A stretch of 64,000 nt of DNA. Origin: Raphanus sativus. Lineage: Eukaryota > Streptophyta > Magnoliopsida > Brassicales > Brassicaceae. Below, piece by piece: positions 11,897 to 23,313 of the stretch. Position 1 is the first letter of the stretch; each line of letters begins with the position of its first letter. The notes under the pieces were generated by a model, which searched no databases, was not told where the DNA came from, and saw only the letters and a list, made by a program, of their open reading frames with translations. The position numbers and the translations under genes were made by a program. The stretch spans positions 21,723,792 through 21,787,791 of the forward strand of contig NC_079511.1 of NCBI RefSeq assembly GCF_000801105.2, read 5' to 3'.

Positions 11897-13560
11897 TTGT
11901 ATAAGTAAACTAATAACAATTTTGCCATTATCGCTGACGTGGCAAACTCACAGCCATCCTCAGCTCACTTATCTAATACACCTTTAATTACTAGCATATT
12001 TACAAATACTGCCATTGGTATTGCCATCATAACATATAACATAGTTTGCACAATTCATTATACGGGAACATTAAATGTCGAGTTATTTTAAGAAAATAAC
12101 GTTAATATCAAGACGGTGCTCTCAAGCATCGACTGAACTTTCTTCTTTATTCCCGGTAACATACTCGACAATTTCATCAAGAAGCAGCACATTAATCCTC
12201 CACCCTCCGCTGAAAATCTCCCATGATTCTTTTCCGTAAGATTTCGAATTGTGTTCCAGTCTCTAAGCGGAGAGAGCATAGAAGACGACGTTGAGTCCGT
12301 ACAATCGTAGCATAAATTCAAGAGGATCTGAAGCGCGATGATAGACGAAACTTTAACGGTATAGCTTGGAAGTTACGAGAAATTCTATGATCATGAGGAA
12401 TCTGGGATCCCCTCTCTGTTTCATTTCCTTGGTGATGTTCTTAGGATTTCTACTCAGAAGAATAAAATCTCGTTCCTTTTGATATTTGATTTTTGCCGCC
12501 GCAAGCTAAGTATCTGTTTACGAGATTGTTAAGGTAAGTCTTCTTCTTTCGATCTAAGGATCAATATCTTCCATGATTTTCGATCTATGTTCAAAATGTT
12601 GAATCGATTTGGGAAAGTATAACTTGCTTATGAATACTTATCTTTATGTTGATTCTGTAGAATGCACCATATTTGTGTAGGAAAGATTAGATTGTGTTGA
12701 ATTGTCCTAATGGAAGTGTATGAATTTTGGTAATGTTGTCAATTCATCTGTTGGTCATGTTCAAATCACTCCAAGCTATAAATCTTTCTTTACGGTTGAT
12801 GCATTTGATGCTCATTGAGCTCTCTAATTTTTTTCTTAGAGATACATATAATTTTGATCATATTTAATCCTAAATAGTTTTATTTTAGTTCGAGTCCAAG
12901 CTGTAAACTGAAGCACTGGGTGAAGGCCTGATTGTCAAATAATGCATTTATAGGTAACACGTCGTCTTCTTGATGAATCATGTCAAGAAGAACTCCAAGT
13001 AGTGATGTTTCCTTTTGATATTTATGTAAGCTGTTTGCACTATATACAAACGCATAAAATGCAAATTGATCAAATTTATACACAGAAACAAGCAACAATG
13101 AGATCATCCATTCTAGAACATCTCAAGAGCTGGGCAGTGGGTCATCAGTTCATAACATGAATATTTTATGCGTTAGTATATTAAAAGTGGATGATAACGC
13201 TAAAAACATAGAGAATCAACTTGAAACGCCAAAAATTCCTCTTGTTGAGAAAAAGAACTTCAAAGAATTGGTTGAAGACTGAGTTGTAGTAGAAAAGAAT
13301 AATATCGACGCTTAATTTTTTTATTAGGTTTAGTATTTTGACTTGGTTTAATTTTTTGTTTTGGGATTCCGATAAGAACTTTGTATGAAAAAATTATTCT
13401 TTCAGGAATTTAGGATTTTTTTTTGCTGCGTCAATTAATTTGTTGGTATTGTTATGAAAAAAAGCACATTACATACACTTATGATATTGAGCTGAAATTA
13501 GCCCATTGAACAACATAATAAAATCAATAAAGCTTGTTTTACTCAATGGCTGCTACTAGG
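11897..13560. repeat. 3.34 kb tandem repeat, partial unit 3
   Basis: Third copy holding only the left half of the unit. Similarity stops just after GCTACTAGGCCTC (about 13561), before the Helitron-like half begins. The minus 75-codon frame is open here too (12880-13107), whereas the plus 64-codon frame is broken. Confidence 0.85.
12338..12532 (+). pseudogene. Broken third copy of the 64-residue ORF
   Basis: Aligned to the ORFs of units 1 and 2, this copy has a TAG at codon 9 (ACG GTA TAG where the others have ACG GCA and a sense codon) and R2 changed to I. The rest remains similar to the end of the frame. Confidence 0.6.
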
Positions 13561-14203
13561 CCTCGTAGAAGTCAAGATATAAGTTTAGTTTGATCTTTTA
13601 ATAGATTAAAATACTGGGTTTTGATAAAAAAAACAATCGAATAATTCAAATAAAAATATTTGTATTATTTTGTGTGAATTTATTTTTAAATAATATGGTG
13701 GATTTGAATAAAAATATTTGACTCATAAATTAGATTTTTAAATATTTTCGTATTTCAAAATCATATAAGATATATAAATGGCATTTTAGATATTAGTTTT
13801 TTTTTAAGGTTGTCTTTTACTAATTTGGTAATAATTGTTTTAGAGCCGTTCAAATGTTCATAATTAGAGTTTCTCATAATTATTTGGTTTTGTCCACTAT
13901 CTTATACTGGCTGGAGCCTAATACATCTACCGACAGACAGACAAAGCTTTGATGAAATAAAATCAAAGTCGGTTCGATTAAATAAACCGAGTTGGGCCAA
14001 TTCTACTATCCGTAAGAAAAAGAACGAACACGACGGCGTCTGTGACCGACCGTGTAGAAGGGAACTCGGTCGGGGATTTACATGTCCGAAATTCGAAGAA
14101 TCTCGTGAGGAGGAAACTGGATAAAGTTATAATCTTTGGAGTCAATCACATCTCTGAAAACAAAACCCCATCTCCTCAAGTTTGTATTTATCCTTCTCCA
14201 GCC
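13561..14203 (+). promoter_or_regulatory. PEX3 upstream region
   Basis: About 640 bases between the repeat array and the PEX3 start. The distal part is AT-rich with no features. A site II motif (TGGGCC, 13993-13998) lies about 205 bases before the ATG, and the sequence becomes GC-richer from about 14030, as in a 5' leader. Confidence 0.45.
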
Positions 14204-16052
14204 ATGGATTTCGTCAGGTCTTTTGCTTCTCTTCTCAATTTCTCAAATTTCTCTTCCTAAAAAATTAGGGTTTATAACTGATTCGGCATCTTCTGGAATG
14301 AAATTAGGGGCCTTTGGAGGAACCATAGAAGAAAGATCCTCGTGACGACGGGTTGTTTGGGAAGTGGGTACTTGCTCTACAGACTATACAACTCCCATAC
14401 TCGTAGGCTTGCCGATTTGCAACGGCAACTCGCTAACGACCGTGAACATGACGAAAACATCAAAGCTCAGTTAAGTTTCTTCTTGTAACCAACCAATAAA
14501 TAAAACACACAACTTTTTTTCAGATTCTCTAACAGATCGTGTTGGTGGTTTTACTTTAGAATGAAAGCCCATTTCGAGAATATTCAGATGATAGTGGACT
14601 CCACCACACTGCCTCACGCGATGCAGTGTTTGAGTATCTGTATAAGGGAAGAGATTGATGTCTCTAGTGTTATGGAGAGGCTGAACAAAGGGAAAGGGAT
14701 GTTGAGTCAGTCCGAGAAGCTTCATCTCTGGGACGAGCTCAAGATTTTGAGTAAATCCACTTAAAAAACATTATTTTCTTTTACATGGGTTTTGAGTGGG
14801 CTAATTCAATGTTTTTCTTACTTGTTATCTGTTTGTGTGTTCTCTTTGCAGGTTTCACTAGGATGGTTTTGTCTCTGTGGTCCGTGACAATGCTTAGCTT
14901 GTACATTAGGGTTCAAGTCAACATTCTAGGCAGACATTTGTATGTTGACACCGCACGAGCTCTTGACACCTCCTCCCATTTACTTGTAAGATATGTCTTC
15001 TCTCATCTATACTTGTTATTTTTCTTTCCTGTTCTCATTTGATTCATTATGCTCTACTCGTCTCATCCCCAACTAGTACAACCTGTTGGGTTGTCTTTCT
15101 AGTAGCTCTGTCTAGTTATGGTAATGACTACGCAGTTGAAATTTATGGATTAATATTTTGGAATCAGCTTTCTTGTTTTCTATACTGAAAAAAGAACTAA
15201 AATTGTTTGTACTCTGATTAGTCTTTTTGATATAGTTCTGGGTCTCCCCCTTGTCCTGTGATCTTTTCTCAGGAAGAGTTAGATCTCATTGATAGAGATG
15301 ATGAACAGAAGTTCTTATCAAGTGCTGATTTTCTTGTGACCAATGCAATGCCGAGTTTGATTTCAAACATGCAAAGTGCTGTCAGTGAAGTTCTTAAAGG
15401 GTATGTTTCAAATCTGTATCTAGATTGTTGATAGTTTGACTATTATTGGGACAATGAAAAACACGTTTGTGTGTGTGTGTGTGTGTGTGTTTTAATTGCA
15501 GAATGCAGTTAAAGGATGTAATCACCACAAGAGTTCTTCAAGAAACCTTGTCACGGATTGTGGATGAGTTCATGTGCACTGGAAGTCCACATCACTGGGT
15601 TGATTATCTAATGATGCCTCAAGACGCAAAGCTTTCAAGAAACACAAGTGTTGGCTCTTCTGATGAAACTGTGAGCAAGTTTCATCAACTTATGGTCGAA
15701 ACGCGAGAAGTACTAACCAGGTAAATAATGTCTTCACTCTCTCTCTGCATCAGACTCATGAGGATTAAACTTATCCCTTGGCCTTCTTTCGTGTTAAAGC
15801 ACTGAGTTCACAGATATAGTTGAGATTTCGCTCAAGTGTTTCACGGATGCGTTGGTAGAGGAAATGGAAACGCAGAGTATAGCCGGTGGTTTGGCTACGG
15901 GGATGCCATTGGCAAAGATGTTACCACAGATTGAGAAGATCATACCTGTGATTACAGCTGAACCTGGAAAGAATCGGTTCTTACAAGTCATCAGAGAAAT
16001 GTCTCAAGTTCAAATCTTTTTTACTCTTTTATACGCTAGTATGCCGCAGTAG
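14204..16052 (+). CDS. PEX3: Peroxisomal biogenesis factor 3 (PEX3)
   Basis: PEX3 is the peroxisomal membrane anchor that receives PEX19 carrying newly made membrane proteins. Exons: 14204-14217, 14308-14469, 14560-14750, 14852-14985, 15273-15400, 15502-15720, 15800-16052; total 1101 bases, 366 residues, close to the plant family length. All introns have GT and AG ends. It starts MDFVR, then a basic patch (WRNHRRK) and a short hydrophobic segment (LVTTGCLGSGYLLY) that would be the membrane anchor. Later come the strongly conserved SFTRMVLSLWSVTMLSLYIRV and the C-terminal FFTLLYASMPQ. The second exon boundary splits codon 5. No frameshift or stop is present. Position next to RACK1 matches what I recall of Arabidopsis At1g48635. 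Confidence 0.93.
15466..15490. repeat. GT dinucleotide microsatellite
   Basis: A run of about 12 GT repeats in PEX3 intron 5, ending about ten bases before the acceptor of exon 6. Confidence 0.9.
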
Positions 16053-17122
16053 CAGCTTTTGCTTGTTCTCTTCAGCGTTCTCTAAATTTCAAAGTGTTTT
16101 AACGTTTTGATTTCTTCTTTGGGGTCTAGTTAGCATGTAGAATCAAAGTTAATTATTTGGTTAAAGAAAGAAAACAATTTTTTTTTAGTTTTGAACCTTG
16201 ACTAGAAAATAATTCAAGCAATTTTTTCTTTATAAATTTCAATCCTACCTGCAACTATCAAATCTGCAGCAACACAAAAAAAAAGATGAAAAGTTTTAGT
16301 ATATATCGAATAATCACTACTAAGAAGTTCTTGTTAATGTACGAAGTTCTTGTTAATGTGAGAGTTAATCTAGTACAACAACTAGAACACACTATAACAT
16401 GAGAATTTTTTTGAAGAAACACAATTTGATTAATCCTTTTAAATATACTTTTAAAAGTTTTATTTAAAACGTTGCTCAAAAGAAAAATCGTTTTTTAAAC
16501 AAATTTTCAACAAAAGTTTGTACCAGTAAAAGATCTAGCTTTCGTTGGATTGGACTTAGTCCGACAGAATGCTATAGGGTCGTAGATGAAAAAAAGAATG
16601 ACGTAAGAAAGATAAATTTGCTATCAAGGTTGACATTCGAAAAGTGCGGAGAACTACAGCCCCGTAGTATGGTATGTTTTTTTGGTTTTGGAAAATTTAT
16701 TTTTTCTACATAAATATGTATTTCAATACATAAAAGGAAATCAGATTTTAAAATTGCTATAAATACAAATTTAAGAATTGTAAAATTATTCTAATAAAAA
16801 ACCCAAAACACCTACTTTTTTTTTTGCTTTTCTTCGAAGTTAATTCGAGTTTGTTAACAATAAACTTTGATTCGTTAAACTAATCTCTCGTGTTCAAAAA
16901 TTTGTACGAAATCTCTTGAACTACTAACACTCCTAATCCTTTAGTGTTTTCCTTCACTTTACAAGGACTGGCAAAAATTCTCTCATGTGTTAACCAGCAT
17001 ATTCTATCTCCATATGCCTCTTTACACTTAGAAGAAACCATATAACTAAAGATCTACAAGTCTTAAAACTTTTCTTTTTTGTGAAAAATCGATTGTTAAA
17101 ATTCTCCATTATTTCTCTTAAG
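16053..17122. other. Gene-free AT-rich spacer
   Basis: Sequence between PEX3 and the retrotransposon. A 20-base direct repeat around GAAGTTCTTGTTAATGT occurs at about 16320-16360. I see no gene or complete transposon. Confidence 0.5.
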
Positions 17123-17127
17123 CTGCT

Positions 17128-17673
17128 TGTGAGAGGTAAAACTCACACCTAGATTTTAGATCAGGTTTAATGTTTGAGAAAGGTTAGGGAAAGATTATCG
17201 CGGGCTGAATCCCGTAAGAACTTGTAGAATGAACTTCGATTCGTATTGATATAGTAGAAATGGAATGGTTACAAGAGATGATATTTGATGAATACAAAGA
17301 TTATAAGATTGTTACAAGAAGAATGTATTGATGAATGTCGAGTAAAATATGAGTTGAGTCCGATCCTCTTTTCCGTCCTCCACTTCTCTTTAAATAGCCT
17401 TGGACTTCATTAGATTGTCTTCAACTAATCTCCGAGATCCTCTCCGCTTGAGGTGGTATCCGCAACAGCTTCCCTTTGACCGGGTCCTGCGCTTCTTATT
17501 GTTATGACGTGAGCTTCCTCTTCACCGTGACCTCTTTAACGATCGCCTTAGCTCTCAGCCTTCGGCTTTAACTTAGCTCCTCTTAGGTGTCGAATTCGTG
17601 ATGGGCCAGTCGCGGCCTGTTATCGTCTTTCATCATTCAGCAAACAGCTATCGGGCCATATTCGGGCCCAACA
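17128..17673 (-). repeat. LTR 1 (3' LTR of the insertion)
   Basis: 546 bases, TG to CA. On the minus strand a purine-rich primer, GAGCTGGGGGCAAC, directly precedes it (17674-17687). It is almost identical to LTR 3, sharing for example TTGTAGAATGAACTTCGATT, and clearly differs from LTR 2. Confidence 0.9.
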
Positions 17674-18118
17674 GTTGCCCCCAGCTCTCGAGATGAGGTT
17701 TCGTTATTCTCGGGAGCTAGACCTAGCCGCCCAAGCTAGATTCTCTTGTTGAGATCATGATTACTAGCTATCTCAACCACATTTATTTCTATCTGATCGA
17801 ACGGCTGTAAATTCCCTTCGATTATATCGACGGTTTGGATTAATAGGAATTTGAAATATAGTTTCCGATTTTCGAGACATGATGGGATATAAAGCTGCGA
17901 GTATTAACTCCATGTCTCTCCACTTTCTCCACGCCTCCGACGGTTTCCAAGGTAACTTCTCCTTCTTCCTCTATTTTACAGCATATATATATATATATAT
18001 TTTTATATCTCTGTTTCGAATTCGATTTTCATCCCTAAGTTCCTTAGAGGTTTCATTCTTGCTCATCTCAACCCGATCCTTCCTCTTTCGCTTCTCCTCT
18101 CTTTTCCTTTTACTTACA

Positions 18119-18477
18119 ATGAGTAAGAAAGATAGCTCTGGCGCAATTCAAATCTCCACTTCCGGTGCTCGTCTTATGAAGGTCAAACGAGAAGCCGGAG
18201 AAAAGATGAAGGACACCGGGAAGAAGAAAGTTAAAGACTCGATCGGGGCAAGAGTCAAAAGGATGAAGAAGAAAGGTGGCAAGAGCGCCTCCTCTGGGCC
18301 TCACTTTCCTTCGCTCCTAAAGAGCCAAGACGTTACCAACCTTATCGTTCAAGCCCACGGCAAGAGCGACCTGGCTAGGGCTTGTAACGACGACGAAACC
18401 CCCGAAACTGTCCCGGAGGGTTGGTTCTGCGTTCATGAGAAGTACATCGCTAAGTGCCATCTTCGGTTTCCCCTCCC
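18119..18477 (+). pseudogene. Truncated first copy of the antisense ORF
   Basis: Starts MSKKDSSGAIQIS and runs about 120 codons parallel to the complete ORF at 19469, with a lysine-rich patch (about residues 25-55) and the block PEGWFCVHEKYIAKCHLRF. It is cut exactly at the edge of LTR 2 after the residues FPLP; beyond that the frame just reads into LTR sequence. Confidence 0.75.
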
Positions 18478-19027
18478 TGTGAGGGGTAAAACTCACACCT
18501 AGATTTTAGATCAGGTTTATGTTTAGAAGAGGTTAGGGAAAGATTATCGCGGGCTGAATCCCGTAAGAACTTGATGAATGAACTTTGATTTGTATTGATT
18601 TTAATTGAAATGAAATGGTTACAAGAGATGATCTCTGATGAATAAAAAGACCACGAGAGAATTACAAGTAAGAATGTTTAAACGAATGTTGAATAAAAGT
18701 ATGAGTAGGTTCGGATCCCTTTCTTCGTCTTCGACCTTCTCTTTTTATAGCTTTAGACTTCTTTAGGTTGTTTGTAACTGATCTCCGAGATCCTCTCCAC
18801 TTGAGGTGGAATCTGCAACAGCTTCCCCTTGACCGGGTCCTGCGCTCCTTCTGGTTGCGACGTGAGCTTCCTCTTCGTCGTGACCTCCTTAGTTAGGATC
18901 CTTAGCTTTCAGCCTCCGGTTCTAGCTTAGCTCTCTTTTAGACTTCAGACTCGTGATGGGCTTGTCGTGGCCCATCATCATCTTTATTATTGAATAATCA
19001 GTTACCGGGCCATATTCGGGCCCAACA
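18478..19027 (-). repeat. LTR 2 (internal)
   Basis: 550 bases, TG to CA, with the same purine-rich primer just downstream on the plus strand (19028-19041). It differs from LTR 1 and LTR 3 at many sites (for example TTGATGAATGAACTTTGATT), so it comes from a related but separate element. It joins truncated antisense-ORF sequence on its left and the leader of the complete ORF on its right. Confidence 0.88.
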
Positions 19028-19468
19028 GTTGCCCCCAGCTCTCGAGATGAGGTTTCGTTATTCTCGGGAGCTAGACCTAGCCGCCCAAGCTAGATTCTCT
19101 TGTTGAGATCATGATTACTAGTTATCTCAACCGCATTTATCCTTACCCGATCGGATGGCTGTAATCTATCTTTGGTTAAATCAACGGCTGTGGATTAACG
19201 CGAGTTTGAATTTTAATTTTCGACTTTCGAGACGTGACAAGATATAAAGCTGAGAGAATTAACTGCTTGTCTCTCCACTTTCTCCACGCCTCTCGACGGT
19301 TTCCAAGGTAATTCACACCTCTTTTCTTTATTTTACCGTTTTTTTTTGTCGTTATTTTTTTTTATCCGCCTCTCGATCGATCTAGTTCTTCATCTTGAAC
19401 TTCTCTCTGAGAGTCTGTCTTAGATCAATTCTATTCTTTACTTCCTATTTTCCCTCTCCTTCCCTATC

Positions 19469-21068
19469 ATGAGTCGAAAAGAAGGTTCCGGCGAAGTTCA
19501 GATCTCAGCCTCCGGCGCCCGTATTATGAAGGTCAAACAGGAAGCTGGTGAGAAGATGGCGGAAGCCAAGAAGAAAAAGAGTAAAGACTCGATCGGAGCG
19601 AGGGTTAAGAGGATGAAGAAGAAAGGCGGTAAGAGCGCCTCCTCCGGTCCTCACTTCCCTTCCCTCTTGAAAGGTCAGGACGTTGTCAATCTTGCCACTC
19701 AGGCTCACGGCAAGAGTGATCTAGTTAGAGCTTGTGCTGAAAACGAGAACCCCGAGACCGCTCCGGAGGGTTGGTTCTGCGTTCATGAAAAATATATCTC
19801 CAAGTGCCACCTTAGATTTCCTCTTCCCACCCTTTTGCTGGATCTCTTAGATCATTATCAGCTAGCTCTTCCTCAGCTTTGCCCGTCGGTCATCCGAGTG
19901 ATAAACGGGTTCATCACTAGAGCCAAGGAGGAAGGAGTTATCGTTGGGCTATCTGAGTTAATGAGTCTCTTCTCGATAAAGGAGAGTACTTCCAAGGATG
20001 GCGGGAGTGGTACTTACTATCTCCCCTGTCGTCCAGGGCTAGGCATTTTCAAGTTCTCAGCCAGTGATGATGACTGGCGCAGGAAGTACTTTTATGTCAA
20101 GATTGACCCTTCCACGGTTCCTGTAGGCCGTGACCTTAGGAACGCATGGTCTGATATTTCTGGTTAGGATTTTAGGGATATGCTCACATGTTTATTTTTG
20201 TTTGTCATGTTGTGCTAATCGCCTTTTGACTCTTTTTGCAGAAATCAAAGATCCTGTCAAGTTATCTAGCAAACTTACCAGAGCTCTCTACAGGAAGCTA
20301 CAGCATAGCCCTAACACTTGGGTAGCTTACACTACTTCGAGAGTTGGATCAGCTAGGTTCCCTGAACGGTACCAAGCGTCCTTCCCTGATTCAGTGACGG
20401 TTGCTGGTTTAGAAGGTATCTTTTTATTCATGATTCATGATTTTTACTATTCGAATTTGTCTTATACGACTAATGGATTTTTTTTTTGTGTCGTAGTTTC
20501 TGAAGGTGATTCCATTCTCGAAGTTTCCTCCGGAGCAAGTACTTCTTCGAAGACTCAATCACAGAAGATGCCAATTCAACCTTCCTTCCGTTCCAGGGGT
20601 AGATCGACCAAGACTGCCAGCTCCTCTAGAGGGAGTGATAAGAACCAAGGGGGATCCTTCCTCGACTCTGTGAAGGAGGTTCTTGATGAAGGAGGCTCTG
20701 CCCCTGCTAAAGGTGTCGTCTCTTCGGAACCTAAGGTTCAGGAAGTTGGCCTTCCCTCCGAGGTCCCGATGACTGAAACCGATCCTCAAGTAATGAGGGA
20801 CCCTCCGGAGTCTGAGCCCCCGAGGAACAAGAGGTCCCGCCCTTTATTTATCCAGCTGCCAGCTGACGTTGGAGGTCCCAACATTCCTCGATTGAGTGCC
20901 CTTCGCGATCGTGATAAGAGCAACGTTTGCCTTTATCAAAGCCTTTTGACCAGGGAGTTTTGTTTGCTGCTGCAACAGGTTTCTCTTCCTTGTCTTCCTC
21001 GATTGCGTAGGAATGTTCTCCCTGAGTCTGATTATTTCGGGGGTTACCCTTTTTATGAGGTCCCTTAG
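19469..21068 (+). CDS. Spliced antisense ORF of the gypsy element
   Basis: Runs opposite to gag. Exons 19469-20162, 20242-20415 and 20497 onward join in frame across two introns with GT and AG ends (junctions DIS/EIKDPV and GLE/VSEGDS). The first 60 residues are rich in lysine; then comes GWFCVHEKYISKCHLRFPLP and a globular region with PSVIRVINGFITRAKEEG, like the putative gypsy-type transposon domain (Pfam Transposase_28) by memory. After residue about 380 the frame passes a deletion joint near 20850 and reads antisense through gag, so the native C-terminus is lost. Such ORFs occur in Tat-lineage retrotransposons; their role is unknown. I cannot tell whether it is expressed. Confidence 0.6.
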
Positions 21069-22695
21069 TCTCAGAGGATTCACCTTTCGAGTGATTCTGA
21101 GGTTTCTTGTGGAGTTTATCCAGTGCAGCTGTCTCCTCCTCTAGAGTAATATATTTGGTGGCTCTATGAAGAGCGTCATCGATAGTTGGAGGAGTATTGA
21201 GTGTTAGCTCTGTTCAGAATTTCGATTTATAGATCAGACCTCTCCTAAGAGCCTCGATGGCGACTAGGTCGTTAGGATTCGAGAGCTTAGTTCTTATTGC
21301 CCTGAATTTCTCGATGTAAACTCGTAGTGAGTCCCCCATTCTTTGACTGACCTTCCAAAGGTCGGCCTCAGAGGCTTGCTTCAGGATATGGGTTGAGTAC
21401 TGCTTCATGAAGGCGTTAGTTAATTGATCGAAATTGTCTATCGAGGCTGGCTCGAGACCGGAGAACCACTCAAGGGCTGTTCCGACCAAATTTTCGGCGA
21501 ATGTCCTGCAGTGACCTGCTTCACATTCTTCCTGTGTGAAATGGGCTTTAACGATTGCCAATCGGAAAGCTCTCAAATAGGCCTTTGGGTCGGAGGTCCC
21601 ATCATACTCGGGAATTCTGATTTTTCGGGTATCTCTTATGTGAGAGCTGGCAATTCTGTCCGTGAATGAAGTTCCACGAGTTTCCTCGATCAAGCTGTCG
21701 ATTTCGGGAGCTGAGCTCGTAGCTTTATGGACTTGAGCTCCCAATTTTTGGAGAGCTGCGTGAGTTCATTCCATATATCTACGGATAGCTTCAGGTCCCT
21801 CTAAAGGAAGGATGTTTGGGTCGTTAGCAGGTACCCGACGGGCAGGTTCCTGACGGAATCGAGTTGGCTCATCCTCCCATGCGGTTGGAGGGCTAGATCG
21901 CTCACCAGCTCTAGGGTTATCGGAATCTATCCTTTGATAACTGTCCCCATTCGGGATCGAGCTTCTGGTTTGATAAACCGAAGCTGACGCTCTGCCACCA
22001 GGTGGGAAGGATATTCCTGCTCCGGACCTAAAATCAGGCGGCTGAGGAGGTAAGCGAGTACTCCTGTCAGTAACCTGACCGGGTGTGGAACTAGTTGTCG
22101 CTATGTTACTTCCCATAGCACTGGTGTTAGGTGGATTAAACACGGGGGCTGTCCCAGTATGAGGTGTCTGGAAAGCAGATCCGCGTCCTTCCGGAGCAGT
22201 GCTATCAGGGGAAAAGTTTAAACGTCATCGGGGGAATGAGGGATCGGTTAATCGATCATGAAAAATGGTCCCCGGAGCTTGACGTTGCGGCGGTTGGGTT
22301 GTTGAGTTTAGAGATCTAGTTATCTCTTCGAATCGTTGCTGACGAACAGTCAGCTGATGCATCGTGCGCTCACTTTCCTGAGCTCTATCCACTAACTGCA
22401 TCATCATCTGGCGAATCTCAGAGAGCTGAGCCTCCGTTTGATTCGGAATGGCTTGCTGCTGAGGATTCTCGGTGATCGGGAGCCCGGAGGCGGTTCCACC
22501 TGATGGTCTCGGGTTAATATCCCCGATTGTAGTTTGGCTCGTTCGAGCGCCAGCCGGAAGCTGTTGCCCAGATCGGTGGTCGCCACGTCGAGGCTCTGTG
22601 ATTACAGGACTAGAGCCTCCGTCGTTCGGTGAGCCATCGCTCTGAATCGGGAGGTTAAGGTCAGACGGGTTTGTTGTCTGATCGGTAGGATTCAT
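20846..22695 (-). pseudogene. Decayed gag of the gypsy element
   Basis: One continuous minus frame starting MNPTDQTTNPSD, preceded by an open stretch from the primer-binding site. It is interrupted by in-frame TGA codons at about 22225, 21766 and 21214; the bases around them fit C-to-T or G-to-A changes in CGA or TGG codons. Order: a Gln/Pro-rich N-terminus, then the retrotransposon gag domain (IRIPEYDGTSDPKAYLRAF, ENLVGTALEWFSGL) at 21214-21700, then a zinc-knuckle-like CSYHDREGHSIEECW near 20880-20925. It stops at a deletion joint where pol should begin. Confidence 0.8.
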
Positions 22696-22728
22696 CCTCA
22701 AGTTAGAGTAAGGGATTCGATTGTTTCT

Positions 22729-22748
22729 TCCCCACAGACGGCGCCAAT
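22729..22748 (-). other. Primer-binding site
   Basis: Read on the minus strand directly after the 5' LTR, the sequence TTGGCGCCGTCTGTGGGG resembles the primer-binding sites of plant gypsy elements. It fixes the direction of the element. Confidence 0.7.
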
Positions 22749-23308
22749 TGTGAGGGGTAAAACTCACACCTAGATTTTAGATCAGGTTTAATGTTTGAGA
22801 AAGGTTAGGGAAAGATTATCGCGGGCTGAATCCCGTAAGAACTTGTAGAATGAACTTCGATTCATATTGATATAGTAGAAATGAAATGGTTACAAGAGAT
22901 GATCTTTGATGAATACAAAGATTATAATACAAAGATTATAAGATTGTTACAAGAAGAATGTATTGATGAATGTCGAGTAATATATGAGTTGAGTCCGATC
23001 CTCTTTTCCGTCCTCCACTTCTCTTTAAATAGCCTTGGACTTCATTAGATTGTCTTCAACTAATCTCCGAGATCCTCTCCGCTTGAGGTGGTATCCGCAA
23101 CAGCTTACCTTTGACCGGGTCCTGCGCTTCTTATTGTTATGACGTGAGCTTCCTCTTCACCGTGACCTCTTTAACGATCGCCTTAGCTCTCAGCCTTCGG
23201 CTTTAACTTAACTCCTCTTAGGTGTTGAATTCGTGATGGGCCAGTCGCGGCCTGTTATCGTCTTTCATCATTCAGCAAACAGCTATCGGGCCATATTCGG
23301 GCCCAACA
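22749..23308 (-). repeat. LTR 3 (5' LTR of the insertion)
   Basis: 560 bases, TG to CA. It matches LTR 1 closely apart from a short internal duplication (ACAAAGATTATA repeated near 22915-22940) and scattered substitutions. Confidence 0.9.
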
Positions 23309-23313
23309 CTGCT

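Larger units (their letters stand above)
17128..23308 (-). mobile_element. Ty3/gypsy (Tat-like) element with three LTRs and no pol
   Basis: The outer LTRs (17128-17673 and 22749-23308) begin TG, end CA and are flanked by the 5-base duplication CTGCT at 17123-17127 and 23309-23313, so they bound one insertion. A third LTR lies inside at 18478-19027. Transcription runs on the minus strand: the LTR at 22749 is the 5' one, next to a primer-binding site starting TGGCGCC. Gag follows, decayed. Protease, reverse transcriptase and integrase are absent. An intron-containing ORF lies in antisense, a layout known from Tat/Retand-lineage elements. The element is non-autonomous. Confidence 0.9.

Noticed and set aside
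21424..21669. Plus-strand ORF of 81 codons
   Set aside because: Antisense shadow of the gag domain.
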